Shown piece after piece: positions 50,072 through 60,465 of a stretch of 64,000 nt of DNA (position 1 is its first letter; every line of letters starts with the position of its first letter). Location: NCBI GenBank assembly GCA_022539475.1, contig VCMS01000212.1:62001-126000 (forward strand), read 5' to 3'. The notes beneath the pieces were generated by a model, which was given only the letters and a program-made list of their open reading frames with translations, had not been told where the DNA came from and did not search any database. This DNA comes from Gracilaria domingensis (lineage: Eukaryota > Rhodophyta > Florideophyceae > Gracilariales > Gracilariaceae). Position numbers and translations under genes: made by a program.

Positions 50072-53023
50072 TTATCCGACCATCGCTTGATGTAGGTTAG
50101 CCGGCAACGCCGTGTTAGTTCGACGATGGTACTGCACGATCTTCGATCGGGGTAAGTGCTCCACGGGTTCGTCCGAATCCCGCGACGGCGGATAGCCATA
50201 CCAGCGTACCTGGTACTGAACATACCCCTTCGGGTTCCAACTGTGTCCCACGATGTGGTCTACGACGAACTCTTTCGAGTATACGCCCCGCTCGAGCTCT
50301 TCCTGCGAAGGGTCGTCAGCGCGCTGCGGCGGTGCCGTAACTTCGTCACCAGCGGTGCTGTGAGTTTCTCCTGACGCCTTCGGCGGTAGATTTGCCCTCT
50401 GCTGAGTGTTCGTTTCCCGTTTCCGGGCTTCTTCAAGCAGCTTCGCCGCTTCGGCGGGTCCGCGAACGGCTAGTTCACGCGGTAGTTCCCGTCTTGACGG
50501 TGAAGGCGGACGCGGAGGCGGATTGTTCACCACGGCACGTGCCGGTTCACGTGACGACACGCGACGGTTCGCGGTGGTGGCACTGCCACGAGCTGTGACT
50601 GGCCCATTGTGTGGGGCGCGCTGCGCGCCCCAAGATTTGTGGTGCGCAAGCGCTCCTGCAGCTGCAGTGTGCGTTTTCCCTAAATCAAGGCTGTAATCCG
50701 TATCTCCAACGAGCGGTGCGCCGTCATGACTTAGCGAAACGTCATGACGTGCGACTTGCGACTTCCCCACGGCTGGGTGCAACGGTACACTACCATTACC
50801 CGAACCGGGGTGTGTGATCTTCGCTTCAGCGAGCGTCTTCTCTTCTTCCTGCTCTGCAGTGTCTAAGGTACCGGGATCTGCCGTGACTTCCTTAGCGCGC
50901 GCCCGCGAAGGCGGTATGTGGCGGTCGTCAGCGACGGTTTGCGGCGACTGCGCGTCCGGAATACTCCGTGATACAGTATCCAGCTTCGCTGTAGCCTCAC
51001 TCTGCCGAGAAGTTGAGTGTTCTGGATCAACTTCCGGCCTTGCCGTGGTGACGTCGCGAACGAGAGCATGCTCCGCGTCCTGCGCCGACGAGGCGATGGG
51101 CGCGTGTTCTGGCGACAATTCCCCCAGCGGGTGAACGATACCAGTATCCTGGGACAACCTCGAGTCCGTTCGTTGCGTGCGGTATCCTTCAGAAAGGTCG
51201 CGATCCTTCGTAGAAGGTTGCGCATCCTCCGCGGAGTTCTGCGCGACAGCGGCCGACTGCAGCGCGTCCTTCGCGGCCTGAACACGCGACAGCGGGTGAT
51301 CCTTCCCACTGACAGTGGTGTCCGTAGCAACTAAGTCTTCGACGGTGTCCTGAGGCGACTCCGCCTCCTCTTCATTATCTTCCCGTGAATCACGGTGCTG
51401 CGACGGTAGCGACACCGGTGACTCACTCTCCGCGACGACGTGTGAATCCTCCTCCCCCTCCTTAGGTGGAGCGTTACGGGGAGCAGTCATCACGTCTGTT
51501 GACGGTGTAATAGACGCTGTGAAACGCGATTTCACCAGCGGTGTATGTTCCGATATCTCGGCTTGCGACGATATAATCGGTACCTCTGCGAGACCCCTTG
51601 CAGGGTTGCGAAGCCCCACAGTAGGTGTAGTGTTCTGCGACGAGAATTCTCGGTTCTGTGTCTGTCCAGCTTCCTGCTGTGAATCCGAAACTACTTCCGT
51701 GTGCACGGTTGGGCCCTGCACAACACGATCGCGGGAGAAACGCTCATGAGCGTCGCCAACTTCCAGTACGACTGTGTCCGTATTCACGCTAATAACGCGG
51801 TATGGACCATCAGCGATGGGTGAAAGCTTGTGGCGCCGCTCCTTTTCAGGGTTGTAGTACTCTTTCCTGACAAAGGCGAGGTTTCCCACTTCCAGTGGCG
51901 GTAGTGGTCTCCGTACCCGGGCATCAAAGTTCCGCTTGTAAGCGTGTTGTGCTTTCGCCATTGACGACCTGGCGACAGGTACCATTGCGGATAACCACTG
52001 CTTCTATTGCAAGTAGTGATCCCGTATTGACGGTGGCGTATCCAGCTTTGCTGATGGTTCGATCGCAACTGGCGGTGGTGTCCGTGAGAGCACGAGCTCA
52101 AAGGGCGGTAAACCAGTTACTCTGTGAACTTGCGTATTATACGCATACGTCACGGTATCCGTGTAGAGATCCCAAGTTTTCGGGTGTTCAACAGTATAAG
52201 CCCGCAACGCGGAGAGCATTGTCCGGTTAAACCGTTCGACTTGCCCATTGCATTGGGGATGATACGTCGTCGTGAAGAGATTCTTCACGTCGAGTATCCG
52301 ACAGACATCCTGGAAGAAACGTGCAGTAAACTGCGGACCATTATCCGAGAGAAGGTTGACCGGGGGACCGTAGACCATAACCCAATGGCGAACGAATGCC
52401 TCCGCAACACTGCGTGCTGTAATCGACTTCAACGGAACTGTCCGGACTAGCTTACTGAATCTATCCGTAATAACGAGTAAGAACCGATTTCCTCGGGAAG
52501 TACGCAAGAACTCACCGAGTATATCGATGGCAATAAACTCCAACGGCGCCCTTGCGGGGAAAAGTGTTAGTTTCTTCGCATGGCGACGCTGTTTAACTCG
52601 CTCGCGAGCACAATGTGTACACGCCCTCACGGTGGTGTAGCAGTCCAACGCTAACGCGGGCCAGTAGAAATCCCGACGCAGTGTCGTGTATAACCGCTTA
52701 GCACCCGGATGGGAAGCCATCCGCGAGTGATGCGAGAGATGCAGTACCCTTGTTTGTAAGGAGTGAGGAACCACAATCTGTGGGGTAGAACGAACCACTC
52801 TGACGAGGTAACCTTGTGTGTTTTCCGCGAACGGGATGTTAGCACCACCATTAATTTGGGCGCGTATCCTCGTACAGAACGGGTCAGATTGCTGTTCCCG
52901 CACCAGCTCTTCTGGAGTAATGGGGACGAATGTACCGGATTCCGGGTTTTCACCGTCTGCGACGAGCAAATCATCACAGATGTCGTCCGACACGATGTCG
53001 TAGTCTTCATCACCCTCCTCCAT
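50072..53023 (-). mobile_element. Ty3/gypsy chromovirus fragment (integrase with chromodomain), broken
   Basis: Parts seen in order: the end of an RNase H-integrase linker; the integrase zinc-binding HHCC region (HLSHHSRMASHPGAKRL, then CTHCARE); the catalytic core (FIAIDILGEF, NLLSDNGPQFTARF, YHPQCNGQVERFNR); the GPY-type C-terminal module (SPIADGPYRVISV); a long disordered linker; and a C-terminal chromodomain (YQVRWYGYPPSRDSD). The chromodomain defines a chromovirus, which targets insertion to chromatin marks. Gag, protease and reverse transcriptase are absent. The element is broken and truncated at its 5' side, with at least two breaks. Age cannot be set without paired LTRs. Confidence 0.88.
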
Positions 53024-53173
53024 CGTCTGTGTTCTGCAAAGTGGAATATAGTCTGTTCGCTTTGGAAAATAAGCTAGTTTTGGGGCTATTTGGGGCGCGC
53101 GAGGGGGTACCAGAGGCTGGCACTCAAAAAATCAAGAAATTTTGGAATATTAAATTCCATTTCGCGCAGTTTA

Positions 53174-53181
53174 GTGCTTGG
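53174..53181. repeat. Left target-site duplication of the hAT element
   Basis: GTGCTTGG, repeated exactly at 56800-56807 on the other side of the element. Confidence 0.9.
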
Positions 53182-56100
53182 CATACAAAGGTTTGAAACG
53201 TGTTAAAACATTTTCAGATATTTCAAACATTTAAATCGTTCTGTAAGCATTTAAAAAAACGTTGGATACGTGTTCAACGAACACACATTGATCCCCCAGT
53301 CCTGGTGTTCCGTTCCCAGTCCACTACTCGTCAAAAGTTCCACCACCGTCCTCTCTAGGCTTTCATCAGTTGCAACTTGCACTCCAGAGCACAATACATC
53401 TGTCATAACACCAAATGGGCAGGACACCATCACATCTTTGGCTGTATTTTCATAAAGAAAATCAGTCAAACTTCAAAACACCTCGAGCCAAATGCAAGTT
53501 CTGCCAAAAACCGTTTCCGCTACAACACCTAATATGAGAACCCACTACAAAAACTGCACATCAATAACACGTTCTATTGGGGCGTTAGATGCATTACCAC
53601 AACCGAGCGTTACTCCGTCTGCCACGGTCACCAATAACCTATCTGGACCACTTTCTCCTTTACGAGTGGACCTCATCACACCATCAACTAAAAAGCAACT
53701 CGATGAATCTCTTGCCCTTGCGTTGCACACTACGGCCACGACATTTTCTATTTTCGAACATCCTGCATGGATCAATTTTTTCCAGAAACTTAGACCTGCG
53801 TATAGACTGCCAACTTCTAAGATGATTGGAGGAGAACTATTAAGTGATGCATACAAACGATGTATGGAAGAAGTATTTCAAGTCATTCGAAGTCGCAAAG
53901 GTGGGGTCATAGGAATTGATGGAGCTACCAATAAGCTTTCTAAATCTGTTTCGAATGTGATTTTACATACGCCAGTTCCACTATTCATCGAATATTTGAA
54001 GTCTGATCTGAAAACAGACCGGGCAACGAATGTGGTCTCCAAAATAAAGGATGTTATGAAACGTCTTGATGATATCATTGGGTTCAGAGCAGGTTTTGCT
54101 TTTGTTTCTGATTCATGCAATAAGATGAGAGATATAAGAACAAAGCTCCAGAATGAAAAGGTTTTCAAATGGTGCTATGGTTGTGGCTCCCATGCTCTGC
54201 ATAATCTCACAGAGGATGCTGGAAAGCTCTCAAATAATACGAAGACAGTTAAGGAGGTTGTCTTTGTATCAAAGACAATCAAATACACAGGAGTAATAAG
54301 AAGATTATTCGAAAAGGTATGTGCTAAAAGAAGGTCACGTGTTACTCTTCCATCACTGTATTCGCCCACTCGCTGGACTTCTGCTTCTCATATGCTTGAT
54401 CGCTTGTACTCCTTAAGATCTTTTGTCGTGTCTCTGCCAATTGCCTTGCTGGAAGAACGCGAGAACCAAAGAATGGACGCTGACTATGAATTACCGCCTG
54501 CTTTTGTTGAGTTGATATCGTCAAGTGCGTTTTGGTGTTCTATCCAATCAACTGCAGAATGTTTTAAATTCTTGGCTCAAGCCACTACAATACTGGAGGC
54601 TGAAATGGCCACTTTGTCAGACGCGTACGCTGCTTTTCTTTTTGTGCGGCAGAAACTGCGCACTCTTTCCATACTATCATCTGCCGAGCGAGAGTTCTTA
54701 AATCGTTCCCTTCTGCGACGTTGGGATCGTATATACAGTCCCGTCCATGCTCTGGCTTTTGCCTGTGACCCGTTTTACGACCAAATGCGAACGAGCGTCA
54801 CAGCTAATCATGGCATCGATTTCATTGGCCTTGGAAAGGGGCCGTTGACGCAGCAATGTATTGATGCTTTTAGGTTGCTCTCTGAGTCGACGGAAGAACA
54901 GGACGTTTTATTGGAGGAACTACTTCGCTACGGTATGGATGGGTCTCCACTTTTAAGTCAGCTCAAGCCTTTCCACCCTACTCTTGTATGGGCCCAACTT
55001 CGCGCTGAGTACCAGAAACTTGGAACATTGCTTGTTGACGTTTTCCGTTCCCCGGCTTCCACCGCGGGGGTTGAAAGAAATCACAAGGTCGGCAAACGCG
55101 TACTTTCTCAGCGTCGGTGCAGATTAGGAGACCCTACTATTGAGCGACAGGTCGGCATTGCTCACAATATGTTCCAGCTTCGCAAAGTGGTCCCAGGAAA
55201 CACACAGAGAAAATACGCTGCCCTCTTCACCGAACTGTTTACCCAGAGTAGCAGCACTTCGAATTCAGTTCAGTTAGTAGAAGAACTGATTTCTAACGTC
55301 AATTCGGACGACACGGACACGCTACCCACCCCTGTGCTCAACACGGATCATCCGGAGGACATTCCGAATTACTTCCTGTTTTCCGAGTAACCTCGAGTTA
55401 TCTGCATTGTAAACGAAGCTTGTGACTTCACTTGTGTGTTCGAATCCCCTCCCCACTATCAAGATTCTGTGGCTTCATCCTCAGCCTGCTCGTAAAAAAT
55501 GTATTGAAAAAGATTTGGGTTACATTAGATTACAAGAGATTCAGTTGTCTTCGGAGTTCTAACAACTTCGAAGTTCGAAAAGGTTTCAGCACCATCTTTT
55601 CCTATTGAACTTACCACGTCAACTGTTTGTCTTCTTGAACATGTTATTCGAATTGTCCTTGTTTGGGTGTACCGTGTCGCAGGGTACGGTTATTACTCTG
55701 GCATTGCCTTATTTCCAAGTAGGCCGGGTTCGGAGGGTAACGACTCCAGATAATCCTGGGACGAATGAGAAGCGCTGCGTCTTTTTCAAACAGATTGGGT
55801 ATTGTAGAACAATGGAATGATTACCAGCAGAAGGTTTGTAATTTGGGGTATCTCACAGCTAGCAACGTAATTGCAGGTCGTAGACATCTTGAGCTTTAAC
55901 CAATGCATAAGCTTCATGAGTATGAGAGGGGCCGAGATTGGTCCATAATTTCATGTGTGATGCACAGGTTGGACTTACACCAAATGCAAACAAGACATAT
56001 AAGATTTTCGAATGAGGAAGGTCAGGATCATGAGTACGACCAGAAGAAGAAACGAAAAGGAAATCGTAAGCCTTACCGTCTCTAGATGCAATAAAACACA

Positions 56101-56799
56101 GTAAACAAATCTCATTCCCACTGCTTTGTCTCGTAAGAATTGAAGATGGCCATTTTAAACAGATGGGTTTTTGGTGCTCGTTTCCTTGCTTTCAGCCGCT
56201 TTGAGAGCAACACCAAAGAGAAATATAAATTTCGCTGTTGAAACAAGCGAGGCGTTTAGTACCTTGCGGGAGCGCTAGTAAATAGAGGGCCTTCTCTTGC
56301 ACATACATTTGCTGCTTGTAGACAGTCAGTTGCGCTTCCGTGGCCTATATCAAGCCAATGCTCAACGCAGCTGGCGCAGGCTTGTAGTGGAGTTTGTCTA
56401 AGCTGCAGCGAGCTTCAGCTTGGCTGACAACCCTGCTCGCGCTATGGCGCGGACTGGAGCCGGCGCCGCATGAGCTGGCATCAGCCGGAGCTGAAGCCGG
56501 CTCAGCTCGCATCAAGGACAGCCTGCGCCGTGATGGCGCAGGTTGACGCCGTGATTGTACGGGATCTGCAACGGCGACGGCTTGGTTCCGAGATGCGGGA
56601 CTTGTCCGCCGTGCGACAGTGGTCGTCGCAATTTCGAGTTGAAAGTGGCAAGTTGACTGGAAGTAATGGCAAGTGTCATACGTGTACGTACACGTGTGTA
56701 TATTTCGAACGTTCTATAAACCGAAAGTAAAAAGTAAACGTTTTAAAAACGTTTGAAAATGCTACTTTTTGAAATGTCGATTTTTCGAACCTTTGTATG
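53182..56799 (+). mobile_element. hAT DNA transposon with TIRs and 8-bp target duplication
   Basis: The left end CATACAAAGGTTTGAAA (53182) is mirrored at the right by TTTCGAACCTTTGTATG ending at 56799, with one mismatch. Both ends are flanked by the direct 8-bp repeat GTGCTTGG (53174-53181 and 56800-56807), the target-site length of hAT elements. The 3618-bp element holds one plus-strand transposase. Its 1.4-kb 3' part is non-coding and rich in GCTGGCGCAG/CTGCGCC-type palindromic pieces near 56370-56545 that could be subterminal binding sites. Confidence 0.93.
53492..55390 (+). CDS. hAT-family transposase
   Basis: 632 codons from the ATG at 53492; the plausible in-frame part starts with MRTHYKNC at 53534. 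The DDE core is seen in GVIGIDGATN (first Asp) and FVSDSCNKMRD (second Asp, DUF659-type region), with the cysteine pair WCYGCGSHALHNL, then a large helical insertion, and at the C-terminus the hAT dimerisation region (FRSPASTAGVERNHKVGKRV). A BED zinc finger is split: its first half AKCKFCQKPFPLQHLI is read in a different frame from the second half MRTHYKNC, one base apart. Either a base is lost or there is splicing near 53525. The rest of the frame is intact, so the copy is recent or was active lately. Confidence 0.85.
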   Translation: MQVLPKTVSATTPNMRTHYKNCTSITRSIGALDALPQPSVTPSATVTNNLSGPLSPLRVDLITPSTKKQLDESLALALHTTATTFSIFEHPAWINFFQKLRPAYRLPTSKMIGGELLSDAYKRCMEEVFQVIRSRKGGVIGIDGATNKLSKSVSNVILHTPVPLFIEYLKSDLKTDRATNVVSKIKDVMKRLDDIIGFRAGFAFVSDSCNKMRDIRTKLQNEKVFKWCYGCGSHALHNLTEDAGKLSNNTKTVKEVVFVSKTIKYTGVIRRLFEKVCAKRRSRVTLPSLYSPTRWTSASHMLDRLYSLRSFVVSLPIALLEERENQRMDADYELPPAFVELISSSAFWCSIQSTAECFKFLAQATTILEAEMATLSDAYAAFLFVRQKLRTLSILSSAEREFLNRSLLRRWDRIYSPVHALAFACDPFYDQMRTSVTANHGIDFIGLGKGPLTQQCIDAFRLLSESTEEQDVLLEELLRYGMDGSPLLSQLKPFHPTLVWAQLRAEYQKLGTLLVDVFRSPASTAGVERNHKVGKRVLSQRRCRLGDPTIERQVGIAHNMFQLRKVVPGNTQRKYAALFTELFTQSSSTSNSVQLVEELISNVNSDDTDTLPTPVLNTDHPEDIPNYFLFSE

Positions 56800-57086
56800 G
56801 TGCTTGGGTCCCCTAGTTTTTGTAGAGGTTCTACTTCGCCGCACCACCCCATTCACTCTTTTCCGCGACCCTCTCTCAAAACTGCACTCGTGCTAGTTTG
56901 CGTTTCCATTTTCTCCCATGTTGCAATGCCAATCGCAATTCATCCACCTCAATCGTCCCATCACTTCTTCCCAGTCCACACCACCCCCGCTTTTTACCCA
57001 TTTCTCGCCCATCACGCGTTCATTTTGTAGAAGTCAGGTGCACAACTCTCCCCCTTCTCGTATACCCGCCTCGCCCCAAAACGGCT

Positions 57087-58016
57087 TCAAATCCCTCCCA
57101 TCCTTCTCTCCTCCTGTCCCCTCAGAATCCCCTTCGCAGTCCGCGCTACCTCCGCCGCACTCCTAAACCCAGTCACCACCGGAGCTCCCACTCCCTCCCG
57201 CGGCACCTCCTCCTCCACCTTCTTCATCTCCTTACGCCTCTTCTTCAGACGGCTCTTCCCATCCCCAACCCCACCACCCTTTGTCTTCGGTGTCACAGGA
57301 GACCCCTTCTGCACCGCCACCCTTCCCACACTTCCCTTCTCCGTCTTTCCCTCCACACCTCCTTTCACCGTCTCCTCTTCCACCAATCTTTGCCTCTTGC
57401 ACAGCTCCTTCACCTCCTTCTCCAGCACGTCCAACCTCTCGTTCAGAACCCTATTCTCCTCCCGCAACTCTCCAACCTCCCTTCCCGCACACTCCACTAT
57501 CCCATACACATGATTTCTCATCTCCACTCCCAATACCGACAACGAATTCCGCAGGCTCGAAATCGCCTCAACCGAAACACCACTACCACCCCCACTCAGC
57601 ACCACACCGCCCATTTCCGTTACAATCTCCACAATTCCATCGTCCAGTTGCTCCTTCATCACCAACCCCAACATCCCCACCCTCGCCTTCATCTCCCCCA
57701 CAAACCGCATCTCCCTGTCACCCTCTCCGCCCCCACTCTCTATCTGGTCTCCAACCTCTAACTGACTCAGATGCACCGCACCCCTTCTCTCCATTGCGAC
57801 CCCCTCCACCTCCAATTCTACCCCCTTCTCCACCTCATCACCATCCCCTCTCCTCGCCTCACACTTCTTTCCTTCATCAGCCACTTCCTTCTTCTGTGAC
57901 ATGCGACCAGCCGCCGTAATCACGTCCTCTTCCCGCTTTGGTGACGGCGTCTGCGGTACCTCCTTCCCCTCCAACAGCGCCCACAGCTCCTCATCCTTCA
58001 CGTATCCGTTCGACAT
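57087..58016 (-). CDS. Coiled-coil protein of unknown function
   Basis: 309 residues from MSNGYVKDEELWALLEG (ATG 58016). It starts with a short acidic helix, then a charged low-complexity stretch, a Gly-rich piece around VVLSGGGSGVSV, and a clear coiled coil (EVGELREENRVLNERLDVLE onward). The C-terminal part is very basic (KSRLKKRRKEMKKV) and ends AKGILRGQEERRMGGI. The order resembles a nucleic-acid-binding or structural protein, but I do not recognise a family. The frame is open farther upstream without an ATG. Its plus-strand mirror is the Pro/Ser-rich open frame one sees on the opposite strand. It lies next to the hAT right end. Confidence 0.6.
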   Translation of the reverse strand: MSNGYVKDEELWALLEGKEVPQTPSPKREEDVITAAGRMSQKKEVADEGKKCEARRGDGDEVEKGVELEVEGVAMERRGAVHLSQLEVGDQIESGGGEGDREMRFVGEMKARVGMLGLVMKEQLDDGIVEIVTEMGGVVLSGGGSGVSVEAISSLRNSLSVLGVEMRNHVYGIVECAGREVGELREENRVLNERLDVLEKEVKELCKRQRLVEEETVKGGVEGKTEKGSVGRVAVQKGSPVTPKTKGGGVGDGKSRLKKRRKEMKKVEEEVPREGVGAPVVTGFRSAAEVARTAKGILRGQEERRMGGI

Positions 58017-58640
58017 CTTCAGAAGAAGAAGTAGTAGTTGGATCGAAGTTTCCGCTGCGATACAGTGCAATCGAGCTAAACTGTGCTGTCCACCCCCACT
58101 GTCCAACCACACGGGCTATATCCAGCACCATGATTGTCCCTGTTTCCCTCATCCCATTTCCCGCCAAAACATCTACTGTACACCTTCGCACCTTCCACTA
58201 TTTAAGCGCCACCTCTCTGTCTCCTCTTTCGCGCTCACATAATCCCCACCCACCTCGCCTCGACCGGCGATATTTTTCTCTTCCACCATAACCTCACTCG
58301 ATGGTTCTAGCAAAACAGGAAGATATCGCCAGTGGAGGCAAGCTAGGGACTAGTGATTGTACTTAGAGTTGCTCACCCTCTGTCTCGACTGGGGGCATGT
58401 TCTTCTTCCGTCACATCCTTTGTGGGTTGTGACAAAAAAAGAATATGTCACCACTCGACACCGGATGGGTAACAATGATAGCACGTAGAGTAGTTCATCC
58501 TCCCTCTCAGCGTCCACTGGGGATATATTTATGTTCTCTCACATCCTTTCCCGATTGTCATACAAGAGAAATACATCTCCAATGGAGACGGAGAATTTAG
58601 TTGTGATAACACGTAAAGGTAACAATGTAATAAACAATAA
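58017..58640. other. Intergenic region with a 122-128 bp direct repeat
   Basis: No gene. See the tandem repeat entry. It probably contains the promoter of the coiled-coil gene. Confidence 0.45.
58354..58627. repeat. Diverged tandem duplication, period about 122-128 bp
   Basis: Unit A starts at 58354 (TGATTGTACTTAGAG), unit B at 58476 (TGATAGCACGTAGAG) and a partial unit C at 58604 (TGATAACACGTAAAG). Shared islands are CTCACATCCTTT / TCACATCCTTT and GGGTAACAATG. Roughly 65-70 percent similar by eye. It runs straight into the truncated HAD paralogue. Confidence 0.6.
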
Positions 58641-59237
58641 ATTTATGCTACTATCTCTAACCAACCTTTCGACCTTGACAGGGAAGGTTACGAAAGATGT
58701 GCAGCCGAACTTGAGAGACTTGCACTCTCCTTAAATGAATCGCACGGACTTCACGAAGAGCGTCAACAAGCAGTGGTGAGCACTAGAAAAGACAGTGGAC
58801 TCCCTAACTTCACGTACAATGGACTGTCGAAGTGGAAAACAGAAGTTAACTCCGGTATTTCAAAAGTGTTGACATCCTTTCCGAACCTGGTTGCGTACCC
58901 TCAAGATGAAAACTGTGACATAGGGGACATTCGTTTCACGAAAAATAGTGGGGCGCTAGCCTTGGTTGAAAACGACCCCCAGTTCGACACACATTTAATC
59001 GTTGCTTTCGGGAATGCTTCCAATGATGGCCCTCTATATGAAATGGCAACCCTGCCAGTTCATGTGAAGGGAGAAGACCATCCAGCAGCGGTAACATATC
59101 TTGTTGATGGCGTGGAGGACGTGCATGAGACCATCAGAAGGGTGGCAGAACTGTACGGGTACAGAAAATGCAAGTGTCAAAGGTTTAGAAATGCTCTTGG
59201 AATTTGTTTCAAGTGCTACGATGCCTTTAATACTTAG
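58641..59237 (+). pseudogene. 5'-truncated HAD-like paralogue
   Basis: The frame is open from 58641 to the TAG at 59235 but has no ATG at its start. It corresponds to the C-terminal two thirds of the minus-strand protein at 59290-60150: STRKDSGLPNFTYNGLSKWK here against TRSDSGLPNFVYNKLWQWK there; both have the GNASNDGPLYE / GSALSDGPLHE acid motif and a matching VDGVEDVHETI / FESVEDVHSTI end. The N-terminal HAD motifs are missing. It may be a relic of an inverted duplication, or a gene whose 5' exons I cannot see. Confidence 0.65.
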
Positions 59238-59289
59238 CTATGATATGAGATCTCAGTAATAAAAGTGTCGTGTATATCTCAATACCCTT

Positions 59290-60150
59290 TTATGAATCAT
59301 GGTGGTTTTTATCGTGCTGCTTTTCCTCGTAGCCGTACAACAGAGCCACCAACATAATTGTCGAATGTACATCCTCCACGCTTTCGAACAGGTTGTGTAC
59401 TCCACCCGGGATACAATCTTCTTTGACGTGAACGCCGTACACGCCTACCTCATGCAAAGGCCCGTCGCTCAAAGCACTTCCGAACGTCACGACGTCATCC
59501 GTATCAATAAATCTCGGTTCATTATCCACAAGATTTTCTCCTCCGCTTCCTTTTGTGTATCGCTTGTCCACAATTTCGCAACTTTTATCGCCGGGATAGA
59601 TAACAAACGCATCCATCTTCTGCAACAGGTCCCCAATAGCAGAATCCACTTCTTCTTTCCACTGCCACAGTTTGTTGTACACGAAATTGGGAAGGCCACT
59701 ATCACTTCTGGTCTCCACGAACCCCTTGTCATCATCATTCACAATACCATGCCTCCTATTCAAATTCCTTGCCAGGAACAGTAGTCCGTCAACAGTGTGG
59801 TCAAGGGTGTGATCATTGAATGCACCCTTAATTTCCCTCTCGTCAGAGAAACGCAGGAAAGCTCCATGATTCGCCGAGACACCAAACTTATAGTCTCCGA
59901 GTCCTTCCATTTTCCCCTCCACGTCGCCCACATCACCCCCTGTGACAAGTCCGAAACCAACACGTTCGTCAATGAACTTCATACACTTCACAACTTCTTC
60001 TGGAATTGACTCTCCTTCTCTTCTCAACGTTCCATCAACGGAACTTAATATACCGTAACCATTGGCATATATGAACTTAGACAAGGTATTTGGTGAAATT
60101 TCCGCCAAGTCTCTCTGTTCCTCTGCCATTTTTCCTGATACAGTCACCAT
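59290..60150 (-). CDS. HAD-superfamily, trehalose-phosphatase-like protein without the nucleophile
   Basis: 286 residues from the ATG at 60150. It has the order of Cof/trehalose-phosphatase HAD proteins. Motif I region reads GILSSVDGTLRREG, where the family has DxDGT; the first Asp, which forms the phospho-enzyme, is Ser. Motif II is LVTGGD; ANHGAFLRF follows as in trehalose-6-phosphate phosphatases; then a cap, and motif IV as FGSALSDGPLHEVG. Loss of the nucleophile predicts no phosphatase activity by the usual route. A truncated paralogue lies tail to tail 52 bp away. The frame is open to 60201 but without an earlier ATG. Confidence 0.68.
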   Translation of the reverse strand: MVTVSGKMAEEQRDLAEISPNTLSKFIYANGYGILSSVDGTLRREGESIPEEVVKCMKFIDERVGFGLVTGGDVGDVEGKMEGLGDYKFGVSANHGAFLRFSDEREIKGAFNDHTLDHTVDGLLFLARNLNRRHGIVNDDDKGFVETRSDSGLPNFVYNKLWQWKEEVDSAIGDLLQKMDAFVIYPGDKSCEIVDKRYTKGSGGENLVDNEPRFIDTDDVVTFGSALSDGPLHEVGVYGVHVKEDCIPGGVHNLFESVEDVHSTIMLVALLYGYEEKQHDKNHHDS

Positions 60151-60465
60151 ACTGCCACAAGTACCGCATAGACAGGAACTGTATAGACTTCTCAGTTTCA
60201 CACTTCTCTTAAAAGCAACCTTAAGTGCAGTTTCAGAAATGTTAGGACGCTACATGTTCAATTGCGGATTGACTGGTGCCACCAATGATGTTAACGATAC
60301 CGAGCATTTGGCATGTTGCAATTAGACGCAACTGGACCAAAGACGTTTGACATTTGTTCAATTACCAGCCTGCCGCACCTTTTCTATGTTCATATGTATA
60401 GCCTTGTAATATTATACTACTCTTAATACTCGCAAGACACACATAATTTACTAATCATCTCATTC

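Noticed and set aside
55425-55460. tRNA-like B box (TTCGAATCCCC) in the 3' part of the hAT element
   Set aside because: No matching A box or cloverleaf stems upstream; it lies inside a transposon's non-coding part.
56898-57919. Long Pro/Ser/His-rich plus-strand frames
   Set aside because: Mirror images of the minus-strand coiled-coil gene, whose Glu/Gly/Val-rich composition gives Pro/Ser-rich antisense.
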